NCBI GenBank assembly: GCA_963663265.2
Contig: CAXXXM010000001.1
Location: 1,178,001 to 1,242,000, forward strand
DNA length: 64,000 bases
Direction of reading: 5' to 3'
Origin: JAEXOD01 sp963663265
GTDB taxonomy: Bacteria > Bacteroidota > Ignavibacteria > Ignavibacteriales > Melioribacteraceae
In this document: positions 54,608-63,011 of the stretch, in pieces
How positions within the stretch are numbered: the first letter of the stretch is position 1
How the letters are laid out: each line of letters opens with the position of its first letter
Position numbers and translations under genes: made by a program
Notes under the pieces: model-generated
The model's database searches: none
What the model was told of the DNA's origin: nothing
The model's input: only the letters and a program-made list of their open reading frames with translations

Positions 54608-56332
54608 ATGAAAAAAAAAGAATTAAAATTGTATGATGTTCCTAAGATTTCTACAATTCAAGAAATGATAATAATGAATTCTAATAAATATTCTTCTAAG
54701 CTCGCTTTAGAAGATTTAACAAATACTCCAATAAGCAGATTAACTTATAGCGAATTATTGGATACTATTTTGAAATTCGGTTCTGCATTACAAAAGATGG
54801 GAATTAAAGAAAGAGCACATATTTCTTTAATTGGAGAAAATAGAGTTCAGTGGGCACTTACATATTTAACTTGTATGGCTTTTAATTATGTAGTTGTTCC
54901 AATAGATAAAAACTTAACTGAAAACGAAATATTTAATATTATTTATGAATCCGACTCCGAAGCAATTGTTTTTTCTGAAACTTTTTCGGATATGCTTTCG
55001 AAGGTTTCAACCACAAAAAAGTTAAAGCATTTTATTTGTATGGATGAAACATCTGCTGATGAAAATTTTGTTATAATGAAAAGTTTGATAGACAATAGTA
55101 AATCTATTCAAATTGAAAAATTGCCTAAAATAGATCCTGAGGATTTAGCGGAAATAATCTTTACTTCCGGGTCGTTAGGAAGAGCAAAAGGAGTGATGTT
55201 AAGTCAAAAGAACTTAGCAAGCAACCTAATCGATATGGTAAGTATGCTATTTATGTATCCTGAAGATAGGTTTTTATCAGTTTTACCTATTCATCACACT
55301 TATGAATGTACATGTGGAATGTTGTGTCCAATATATTCTGGTAGCAGCGTGCATTATGCTCGTTCTCTCAAAACAATTGTGGATGATTTACAGAAAGTTA
55401 ATGCTACAATGCTTTTAGGAGTACCACTACTATTTGACAAAATGTTTAAGAGAATAAGTAAGACCATCAAAGAGGACAAAATAAAATCCAAAATTGTTCC
55501 ACCTCTGGTTAAACTAACAAATTTAGCAGCATTTTTGGGGTTTAAAGAATTACGAAAAAAAGTATTTAAAGAGATGCATCATAAATTTGGTGGGTCTTTA
55601 AGATTTTTTATTGCAGGTGGTGCTGCCCCAGATCCACTTGTTGCAAAAGGACTAAGAGAGTTTGGTTTTAATTTTCTTCAAGGTTATGGTTTAACAGAAT
55701 GTTCTCCAATTGTAGCATTAAACCGAGCAGATGATTTTAGAGATAATGCAGCCGGTATTCCATTACCAAGTATTGAGCTAAATATAAATGAACCTGATTC
55801 AGAAGGAATTGGAGAAATTTGGGTAAAAGGTCCTAATGTTATGATAGGTTATTATAAAAACACGTCCCAATCAAAAACTGCGTTTTCCAATGGTTGGTTT
55901 AAAACCGGAGATATTGGATATGTAGATAAGGATGGCTTTTTACACATTTGTGGTAGACAAAAAAACGTAATTATCTCAAAAAGTGGTAAAAATGTTTTTC
56001 CTGAAGAAATTGAAGACGTTTTGAATAGAAGTCCTTTTGTTTTGGAATCGTTAGTTTATGGAGAATATGATTCCAAACAAGACGAAATAATTGCATGTAA
56101 GATTGTTGTTGATGCAGAAGCAGTAATTCAAGCGGCTGAAAGTACTAATAATTCTATTACTACTGAGTTTATTCATGAAATTATAAAGAACGAAGTTAAA
56201 AGTGCAAATGATGAACTTGCATCGTATAAACAAATAAAAAAATACTATATACAAGATAAAGAGTTTGAAAAAACAACAACTCAAAAAATAAAACGATATT
56301 TAGTCAATACGGTTAATAATGAACAAAATTAA
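54608..56332 (+). CDS. AMP-dependent long-chain acyl-CoA synthetase
   Basis: 574 residues. The ATP-binding P-loop (A3) is TSGSLGRAKG at 186-195, where the common form is TSGTTGxPKG. The A5-like motif is GYGLTECSPI, followed by GWFKTGDIGYVDKDGFL and GRQKNVIISKSGKNVFPEEIE. It activates fatty acids to acyl-CoA, consistent with etfBA nearby. It is a short-form synthetase without membrane helices. The A3 changes are tolerated in many homologues but may mark a subfamily. Confidence 0.92.
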   Translation: MKKKELKLYDVPKISTIQEMIIMNSNKYSSKLALEDLTNTPISRLTYSELLDTILKFGSALQKMGIKERAHISLIGENRVQWALTYLTCMAFNYVVVPIDKNLTENEIFNIIYESDSEAIVFSETFSDMLSKVSTTKKLKHFICMDETSADENFVIMKSLIDNSKSIQIEKLPKIDPEDLAEIIFTSGSLGRAKGVMLSQKNLASNLIDMVSMLFMYPEDRFLSVLPIHHTYECTCGMLCPIYSGSSVHYARSLKTIVDDLQKVNATMLLGVPLLFDKMFKRISKTIKEDKIKSKIVPPLVKLTNLAAFLGFKELRKKVFKEMHHKFGGSLRFFIAGGAAPDPLVAKGLREFGFNFLQGYGLTECSPIVALNRADDFRDNAAGIPLPSIELNINEPDSEGIGEIWVKGPNVMIGYYKNTSQSKTAFSNGWFKTGDIGYVDKDGFLHICGRQKNVIISKSGKNVFPEEIEDVLNRSPFVLESLVYGEYDSKQDEIIACKIVVDAEAVIQAAESTNNSITTEFIHEIIKNEVKSANDELASYKQIKKYYIQDKEFEKTTTQKIKRYLVNTVNNEQN

Positions 56333-56356
56333 TTAAAATTTATTAAAAGAATTATT

Positions 56357-56386
56357 TTGATAAGTAATTATTTTTTTTGCTATTTT
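56357..56386 (+). promoter_or_regulatory. Possible promoter for the proline dehydrogenase gene
   Basis: TTGATA (56357-56362) and TATTTT (56381-56386) have an 18-base spacer, about 65 bp before the GTG start, in the 118-bp gap after the acyl-CoA synthetase. The match is weak in such A/T-rich DNA. Confidence 0.25.
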
Positions 56387-56450
56387 AGATATTATTAAAG
56401 TAAAGGTATTAGCAAATAACTGAAATTTAAACTTTATTGAAGGTGGAATT

Positions 56451-57350
56451 GTGGAAATGTTGAATAAGTTGATAGTTAACTTCGTTAAAGTATTACCAAA
56501 ACCAGTTGTATATATTTTTGCAAAAAAGTATATAGCCGGAATATCACTACAAGATGCAGTTAATTCGGTAAAAGAACTTAACAAAAAAGGGATTTATGCA
56601 ACAGTTGATGTTTTAGGAGAATCTATTACTACAAGAAAAGAAGCTGAAACTGCCAAAAATGAATGCTTAGAAGTTTTAGACGCTATTCACAAAAACAATC
56701 TAAAAGCCAATATTTCTGTTAAGCCTACTCAGTTAGGTTTAGTTATTGACAAAGATTTGTATTTTTCGAACATCAAAGAAATTTTAAACAAAGCTAAAGA
56801 GTATAACAACTTTGTAAGAATTGATATGGAGGATTCTTCAGTAACAACTGCAACCATAGAAACTTTTAAGGAATTTCAAAAAGAGTATGATAATGTTGGT
56901 ATTGTTGTTCAAGCTTACTTATTTAGAACTTATGACGATGTTGTGTCATTAAACAAGACTGGGACAAATTATCGTTTGTGTAAAGGTATTTATATTGAAC
57001 CGGCGGAAATTGCTTATAAAGAAAAACAAACAGTAAGAGACAATTACGTCAAAATACTTGATAGAATGTTAACTGATGGGAATTATGTTGGAATTGCTAC
57101 TCATGATAAACAATTATTAGAATCAGCATATAAATTAATTAAAGATAAAAATATAGATAAATCAAAATATGAATTCCAAATGCTCTATGGTGTAACTGAA
57201 CATCTAAGAGAAAGAATTAATGCTGATGGGCATAAGATAAGAGTATATGTTCCATTTGGTGAACATTGGTATGCATATTCTATTAGAAGACTTCAAGAAA
57301 ATCCTGAAGTTGCATGGTATATTACAAAAAGTGTTTTTTCGTTTAAATAA
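56451..57350 (+). CDS. Proline dehydrogenase
   Basis: 299 residues from a GTG with AAGGTGG seven bases upstream; an ATG two codons later is the alternative. It is a short, monofunctional ProDH barrel: ISVKPTQLGL, FVRIDMEDSS, GIVVQAYLFRTYDD, RLCKGIYIEP, IATHDKQLL, and the FAD/substrate-binding YVPFGEHWYAYSIRRL at the C terminus. It oxidises proline to pyrroline-5-carboxylate and passes electrons to quinone. Its partner, P5C dehydrogenase, is not in the window. The stop overlaps the tsaD ATG (TAATG). Confidence 0.93.
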   Translation: MEMLNKLIVNFVKVLPKPVVYIFAKKYIAGISLQDAVNSVKELNKKGIYATVDVLGESITTRKEAETAKNECLEVLDAIHKNNLKANISVKPTQLGLVIDKDLYFSNIKEILNKAKEYNNFVRIDMEDSSVTTATIETFKEFQKEYDNVGIVVQAYLFRTYDDVVSLNKTGTNYRLCKGIYIEPAEIAYKEKQTVRDNYVKILDRMLTDGNYVGIATHDKQLLESAYKLIKDKNIDKSKYEFQMLYGVTEHLRERINADGHKIRVYVPFGEHWYAYSIRRLQENPEVAWYITKSVFSFK

Positions 57351-58360
57351 TGATAATATTAGGTATAGAGAGTTCTTGTGATGAAACATCTGTTGCAATT
57401 ATTAAAGATGGTAAAATTTTATGCAATTTAATTTCATCACAAACAATTCATAAAAATTATGGTGGAGTTGTGCCCGAGCTTTCCAGTAGGGCACATCTTC
57501 AATTAATACTTCCCTTGGTTAAACAAGCATTAGATGAAGCCGAAACTAAATTAAATGAAATAAATTTGATTTGTTCAACAGCAGGTCCCGGTTTGATTGG
57601 TGCGTTGCTGGTTGGATTTACATTTGCAAAGGGTTTAGCATATTCATTAAGAATCCCTTTTATTCCAGTTAATCATGTTGAAGGGCATATATTTTCGGGA
57701 TTTTTAATGCATGAAAAACCTATTTTCCCTTATCTCTGTTTAGCTGTTTCAGGTGGAAATACTTTGTTATTGATTGTTAAAAGTGATTCTGAGATAATAA
57801 AACTTGGTTCTACAATTGATGATGCAGTTGGAGAAGCTTTTGACAAAGTATCAAAATTGATTGGTTTAGGTTATCCCGGAGGTCCAAAAATTCAGGAAGC
57901 TGCTAAACTTGGAAATCCAAACGCCATTAAATTTCCTATTGCACGTACCAAAAACGAATTAGATTTTTCGTTCAGTGGGCTTAAAACTGCTGTTTTAAGA
58001 TATGTACAAAAAGAATATTCTGATGGAATAATCGATAATTTGGGGATTTATGATATTGCAGCATCATTTCAGAAAACAGCTACTGAATCATTGTTGATTA
58101 ATGTTAGAAAAGCTATTGCTCAAAACAAGGTTAATTCTATTTCTGTTGTAGGGGGAGTGGCAGCAAATCTTCTGCTTAGAGAAGGAATTATTGACATTGC
58201 AAAAAAACAAAAAATAAATGCTGTTGTTCCAAGCATTGAATTTTGTGGTGATAACGCTGCTATGATTGCGTATAGAGGAGGGCAATTGTTTAAATTAGGA
58301 ATGAAATATGATTTTGATTATTGTGCTTTCCCAAGTATGAATACTGATAATTGGAAATAA
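57350..58360 (+). CDS. tsaD: tRNA N6-adenosine threonylcarbamoyltransferase
   Basis: 336 residues. GIESSCDETSVAII opens it. The metal-binding HVEGHIFSG carries the two His ligands near 111 and 115; GPGLIGALLVG, SGGNTLLL, GEAFDKVSKLIGLGYPGGP and the C-terminal FCGDNAAMIA also match. It makes t6A37 in ANN-decoding tRNAs together with TsaB and TsaE. It starts within the proline dehydrogenase stop, so it is translationally coupled. Confidence 0.97.
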   Translation: MIILGIESSCDETSVAIIKDGKILCNLISSQTIHKNYGGVVPELSSRAHLQLILPLVKQALDEAETKLNEINLICSTAGPGLIGALLVGFTFAKGLAYSLRIPFIPVNHVEGHIFSGFLMHEKPIFPYLCLAVSGGNTLLLIVKSDSEIIKLGSTIDDAVGEAFDKVSKLIGLGYPGGPKIQEAAKLGNPNAIKFPIARTKNELDFSFSGLKTAVLRYVQKEYSDGIIDNLGIYDIAASFQKTATESLLINVRKAIAQNKVNSISVVGGVAANLLLREGIIDIAKKQKINAVVPSIEFCGDNAAMIAYRGGQLFKLGMKYDFDYCAFPSMNTDNWK

Positions 58361-58439
58361 TTTCACCTTAGAAAATTAGATATAATTTTTCTATATTTAA
58401 ACTCTAAATTTTATGTGAATATTATTTCTAATTTTATAT

Positions 58440-59447
58440 ATGACAAAAAACGACATTTCCATTATTACTGCTTTCTTTTTCTTTTCACTTGGTTTACTAT
58501 TATTTACTTTTTATACTCCTAATTATTATTCATCAAAAACACCAATTCAAATTAATATAAATAAAGGTGCAACTTTAAATGAGATAATTAATACTCTATA
58601 TAACAAAAAAGTTATACACAATAAAACGTATCTAAGGATGGCTGCGTTTTTTTATGGTGCAGAAAATAAAATTAGAGAAGGTTATTATACTATTCCAAAT
58701 GGGTTGAGTTATTTAGATTTAATTGATTTTTTAAGCTCAAATGCAGGTAAAAATCAAAAGTTGGTAACTATACCGGAAGGAATATGGTTGCCCGATTTGG
58801 CAAAACTTCTTAAATATAAATTAAATATAGATTCAGCAAAGTTTGTAAATCTTTGTTATGATAAATCTTTTATTAGACGACTTGGACTTGATACTGATAA
58901 TTTAGAAGGATATCTTTTACCAGAAACTTATTATTTTTTTACTAATAGTTCAGAAAAAGACATAATTGTTAAATTAGCTAACGAAATGAAATTGTTTTTT
59001 ACTCCAAAGTTATTGGCAAGGTGTAAAGAGTTAAATATGACACAAAGAGAAGTTTTAATATTAGCTTCGATTGTTGATGGGGAAACAAATAAATTGTCTG
59101 AATTTCCAATTGTTGCAAGTGTTTATTTAAACCGCTTAAAAATTGGCATGGCTTTGCAAGCTGATCCTACCATTCAGTATTTAATAAGAGAATTAAGACC
59201 AAAAAGAATATTAAAAAAACATTTGGAAATCGTCTCTCCTTTTAATACATACTTGTATGCCGGATTGCCGCCTGCACCAATTAATAATCCCGGTAAAGCT
59301 GCAATTAAAGCTGTTCTTTTTCCTTCTAACACTAACTTCTTGTATTTTGTAGCAGATGGCAATGGTGGACATAGATTTTCACGAACACTACAAGAACACA
59401 ATTCTAATGTCCTTTTATATAGACAAACAATGGATTCATTAAAATGA
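58440..59447 (+). CDS. mltG: Endolytic murein transglycosylase MltG
   Basis: 335 residues. One N-terminal membrane helix (IITAFFFFSLGLLLFTFY) and a LysM-like region are followed by the YceG domain. The catalytic Glu215 lies in ASIVDGETNK; E. coli has ASIIEKET, where the second Glu (E218) is catalytic, and that one is kept. SVYLNRLKIGM, LQADPTIQY, PFNTYLYAGLPPAPINNPG and YFVADGNGGHRFS follow. MltG cuts nascent glycan strands and sets their length. It overlaps the next gene by 4 bases. Confidence 0.94.
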   Translation: MTKNDISIITAFFFFSLGLLLFTFYTPNYYSSKTPIQININKGATLNEIINTLYNKKVIHNKTYLRMAAFFYGAENKIREGYYTIPNGLSYLDLIDFLSSNAGKNQKLVTIPEGIWLPDLAKLLKYKLNIDSAKFVNLCYDKSFIRRLGLDTDNLEGYLLPETYYFFTNSSEKDIIVKLANEMKLFFTPKLLARCKELNMTQREVLILASIVDGETNKLSEFPIVASVYLNRLKIGMALQADPTIQYLIRELRPKRILKKHLEIVSPFNTYLYAGLPPAPINNPGKAAIKAVLFPSNTNFLYFVADGNGGHRFSRTLQEHNSNVLLYRQTMDSLK

Positions 59448-61099
59448 AATATATTAAAATAGTATTTATTATATCATTCGCTTGTTTATTTGGTTGTGCT
59501 AATCAGCAATATCCAACTGGAGGAGAAGTGGATAGAATACCACCTGAAATTATAGAAGCGTACCCTAAAGATAAAAGTGTAAATTTTAATGATGACCATT
59601 TTTCATTCAGCTTTAGCGAATATGTTGATAAACGTTCGTTTCAAGAGTCCTTTTTTATTTCTCCAAAAATCTATGGGCAAATTGATTTTGATTGGTCATC
59701 AACGGATGTAGATGTTTTATTTAACAAAGATTCCTTAAAACAAAACACAACTTATACAATAAGTATTGGTACTGACGTTACTGATTTAAATAATAAAAAC
59801 AAAATGGCTAACAGTTTTTCATTAACTTTTTCAACTGGTGATAGTATTGATTATGGGATAATTAATGGTAAAGTATATTTTCAAGAAAAAGAAAATATGT
59901 TAATTTTTGCTTATCTTGACCAAGATTCAGTTAATCCTACAAAAAGTAAACCAGACTATATTACTCAAACAGGATTAGATGGGAAGTACTCATTGAGAGG
60001 GCTTGCATTTGGACAATACAAGATTTTGGCTACTTCTGATGAAATGAGAAATTATATTTATGATATTGGCGAGGATAAATATGGTGTATGTTTTAAGGAA
60101 ATAATTATTACTAAAGAAAAACCAGAAGAAAACGATGTTAATTTTTTAGTAAGTATTGAAGACACAATAAGACCTTCCATTAATGCGGTTACCATGACAG
60201 ATGTTAATCATATTTTAGTTGAATTTAGTGAGTATATAGATAGCTCAAAATTAAGTGTTGATAATTTTTATATTTATGATTCAACTGCAAATAGTAAAAA
60301 AACCATTAAATATGTTTTTCAAAACACTAAAGCCAAAACTTATTTTCTTAGTCTATCAGACACTTTATCTGCCATAAACGAAAATTATCTTTGCACACAT
60401 AATATTGAAGATTATGCCGGTAATATTATGAATCATCAAGAAACATTTATTGCATTAAGTTCTGCAAGGGACACAATTAAACCAAAAGTAATAAAAACAA
60501 TTACGGACTATGATGATAATAAAATTGATTATCAAAATGGGAATATAAAAATAGTCTTTAACGATGGGGTAAATTTAGAAGTGGTTAAAGATTCAACTGA
60601 AATTAGTGATGATAAAGGAAATAAGGTGTTACATAGTTTGGCTAAATTAGATGATGCAACATTAAACATTAATATTATGGAAAGAACTAAACAAAAAACC
60701 AAATATAAATTGAAGCTTTTAACTGAGAATATTTTTGATGCCGCAAATAATAAGATTGATTCTTTATATGAAACAAGCTTGTTAACAAATAATGATCTTG
60801 ATTTTTCAGGGGTTAGTGGTTTAATAAAAACAAATTCAAAAATTAAAAAAGTAATAAAGATTTTTAATAAAGATAATACTTACTCACAATCTGTTTCAGA
60901 ATTAAATAAATTTAATTTTACTAAAGTTAAACCGGGGAAGTATTTATTAATGATTTATGAAGATGCTGATAGCAATAATTTATATGATTATGGGAAGGCA
61001 TATCCCTATATTAACTCCGAGAAATTTTATGTCTTTCCTGATACATTATATTTGCGAGCAAGATGGCCTATTGGAGATGTAGAAATTGATTTAGACTAA
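59444..61099 (+). CDS. Lipoprotein with bacterial Ig-like (Big_5/SbsA) domains
   Basis: 551 residues with a lipoprotein signal peptide, lipobox LFGC (Cys18). A Big_5 domain (~28-135) shows PPEIIEAYPKDKSVNFN and FSFSEYVDKRSFQESFFISP and ends in SFSLTFSTGD. Further beta-rich repeats contain TYTISIGTDVTD and TKYKLKLLTENIFDAANN. The type is common in Bacteroidota beside mltG or similar genes; the role is unclear. It overlaps mltG (ATGA). The 551 residues include at least two Ig-like modules plus a C-terminal domain near 470-551. Confidence 0.82.
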   Translation: MKYIKIVFIISFACLFGCANQQYPTGGEVDRIPPEIIEAYPKDKSVNFNDDHFSFSFSEYVDKRSFQESFFISPKIYGQIDFDWSSTDVDVLFNKDSLKQNTTYTISIGTDVTDLNNKNKMANSFSLTFSTGDSIDYGIINGKVYFQEKENMLIFAYLDQDSVNPTKSKPDYITQTGLDGKYSLRGLAFGQYKILATSDEMRNYIYDIGEDKYGVCFKEIIITKEKPEENDVNFLVSIEDTIRPSINAVTMTDVNHILVEFSEYIDSSKLSVDNFYIYDSTANSKKTIKYVFQNTKAKTYFLSLSDTLSAINENYLCTHNIEDYAGNIMNHQETFIALSSARDTIKPKVIKTITDYDDNKIDYQNGNIKIVFNDGVNLEVVKDSTEISDDKGNKVLHSLAKLDDATLNINIMERTKQKTKYKLKLLTENIFDAANNKIDSLYETSLLTNNDLDFSGVSGLIKTNSKIKKVIKIFNKDNTYSQSVSELNKFNFTKVKPGKYLLMIYEDADSNNLYDYGKAYPYINSEKFYVFPDTLYLRARWPIGDVEIDLD

Positions 61100-61100
61100 A

Positions 61101-61128
61101 TGAAACCCCTCTAAGAAGAGGGGCTTCA
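61101..61128. terminator. Hairpin between convergent genes
   Basis: TGAAACCCCTC (61101-61111) pairs with GAGGGGCTTCA (61118-61128) with one mismatch and a TAAGAA loop. It lies between the lipoprotein and NamZ stops. T-runs are short, so efficiency is uncertain. Confidence 0.6.
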
Positions 61129-61137
61129 TAATTAGAC

Positions 61138-62373
61138 TTATTTGTATAAGTGATACTTTTTTGAATTTTCTTTAAATTCTTCAACACCAGAATTAACTAT
61201 GTCTTTAATCTCATCAAACTTGAAATTTTTAGTGAAGATATTTCTAATTTCGTCCGTTCCTGAAACTTTGTCAAACATATTGAATCTATTCGAAACTTTG
61301 TTAAATATTTCTCTGTTAGGATAAAGTTCATGAAATGCTTGTAAGAAATAAAATTGAATTTCCATTAAGTTTACTTTATGGTAGTCTAAAATATGAGTTT
61401 GAACTCCGGATATTTTTTTATCTTTAAAAGTAGCATAATAAGGTTTATATGTAATCGGTCTGAATATTACCCCTTCCAAATTATAACTATTCATTAAATC
61501 TGTTAGTTTGTAACAATCAATTGAATCTATTGCAAAAGTTTGAAATGGCAAAGTGTATCCAACACCAATGGAAACATTGCCTAATTCACCTAAAATACCA
61601 GAAGTAACATAATAAAATGCTGAATGTTTATGAGGGACATGTTGTGAAGTTGGTACCCATTCAAGTCCTGTCTCTTCAAATGTCATATCCCTTTGCCAAC
61701 CTTCCATTTTTATTACTGTTAATTTACATTTAACTTTGTTCTTTAGAATTCCTTCATCATTTAAGAAGTTTGCTAATTCGCCACAGGTTAATCCATAAAC
61801 ATAAGGAATAGGGAATTGACTGACAAAAGAAATAAATCCCTCTTTAACCAAATTGCCTTCAACTCGTATTCCTCCAAGTGGATTAGGTCTATCAAGGATA
61901 ATAACTTCTTTATTATTTTCAGCAGCAGCTTCCATAAGCAAACCCATTGAGCTGATGAATGTATATGAACGACATCCAATATCTTGCAAATCGTAGACAA
62001 ATACATCAATATCTTTTAACATATCAGGAGTTGGTTTTCTTGTTGCTCCATGTAGAGAATAAACAGGTAAATTTGTTAATGGATCAACAGAATTCTCAAC
62101 ATTATCTCCAGCTAAAAAATCCCCTCTAATGCCGTGTTCTGGGGCATATAATGCAACAAGATTTACATTTTTAGCCTCATACAAAATATCGATAGTTGAT
62201 TTTAGATTTCTATCAACGCCTGTTACATTTGTAACTAAACCTACCTTTTTACCCTCTAAAATCTTAAAATTACTATCTCTTAAAACCTCAATGCCAGTTT
62301 TCACAATACTATTTTGACCAAACAACAAGCTGCTTACTAAAACCAAACATATACTAAATAAACTAATTCGCAT
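61138..62373 (-). CDS. Exo-beta-N-acetylmuramidase NamZ-like (DUF1343)
   Basis: 411 residues from the ATG at 62373, with AAGGA eight bases upstream; a TTG two codons earlier is less likely. The signal peptide ends near SLLFGQ. The DUF1343 signature is clear: GKKVGLVTNVTGVDRNL, LYAPEHGIRGDFLAGD, DVFVYDLQDIGCRSYTFI, ILDRPNPLGG and PIPYVYGLTCGELANFL. The family includes NamZ, which removes terminal MurNAc from glycan strands during wall recycling. The gene overlaps the cyclodeaminase by 11 bases, an unusual partner. Confidence 0.9.
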   Translation of the reverse strand: MRISLFSICLVLVSSLLFGQNSIVKTGIEVLRDSNFKILEGKKVGLVTNVTGVDRNLKSTIDILYEAKNVNLVALYAPEHGIRGDFLAGDNVENSVDPLTNLPVYSLHGATRKPTPDMLKDIDVFVYDLQDIGCRSYTFISSMGLLMEAAAENNKEVIILDRPNPLGGIRVEGNLVKEGFISFVSQFPIPYVYGLTCGELANFLNDEGILKNKVKCKLTVIKMEGWQRDMTFEETGLEWVPTSQHVPHKHSAFYYVTSGILGELGNVSIGVGYTLPFQTFAIDSIDCYKLTDLMNSYNLEGVIFRPITYKPYYATFKDKKISGVQTHILDYHKVNLMEIQFYFLQAFHELYPNREIFNKVSNRFNMFDKVSGTDEIRNIFTKNFKFDEIKDIVNSGVEEFKENSKKYHLYK

Positions 62374-62998
62374 TAACAATTCCTTCTTTTATATAATTAA
62401 AAATATTATTGCCAAATTCATCAATTTGACTAATTAATAAATCAGCTTCTTTTATCATTTCAATAGATGAATTAAGATGTTTAAGAGAAGAACCATTAAT
62501 CAAAACATTTAAATAGGCTCCTTTAGCACCACTTTGAGCTAATAAAACTGCAACTCCTGTATCTGAAACAGAGTTCTTGTTTCCTTTGGAAGATATAATT
62601 TTTAATGGTTCTAACAAATCATAACAATTCCTCATTACGCTTAGAGGGACTGCCATAGCTTTTAGCGTAGCTATTTCAATTTGATTAATTCTAAATTCTT
62701 TTTCTTCATCAGTAGCTTTAGGCAGTTTAAATGCCTCCATAACTTTATCAAAAGCTAAATTATCTTCTTCTGCCAACTTTTCAAAAATATCTTTTTTAGA
62801 TGATAATATTTCTTTTAATTTTGTAATTTCGGCTTCCACTTCTAAATACTTTTTTTTACCAATTGTTAAATTGCAGACCATTTCTCCCAACGATGATGCT
62901 AATATTCCACAGGTTGCACTTACATTTCCTCCACCAGGAGTAGGTGAATTTGATGACAATTGTTCTATATATCCTGTAAAACTTATATCATTAAACAT
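62363..62998 (-). CDS. Cyclodeaminase/cyclohydrolase family protein
   Basis: 211 residues. The family motif SPTPGGGNVSATCGILASSL near residue 17 is clear, and the rest is helical. It corresponds to formimidoyltetrahydrofolate cyclodeaminase (the C-terminal half of mammalian FTCD) or the related methenyl-THF cyclohydrolase FchA. It lies 13 bp after the formimidoyltransferase gene with AAGGAG before its ATG, so the two probably act in sequence in folate-dependent one-carbon transfer from formimidoylglutamate (histidine breakdown). Confidence 0.9.
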   Translation of the reverse strand: MFNDISFTGYIEQLSSNSPTPGGGNVSATCGILASSLGEMVCNLTIGKKKYLEVEAEITKLKEILSSKKDIFEKLAEEDNLAFDKVMEAFKLPKATDEEKEFRINQIEIATLKAMAVPLSVMRNCYDLLEPLKIISSKGNKNSVSDTGVAVLLAQSGAKGAYLNVLINGSSLKHLNSSIEMIKEADLLISQIDEFGNNIFNYIKEGIVNAN

Positions 62999-63011
62999 AA
63001 TAGCTCCTTAA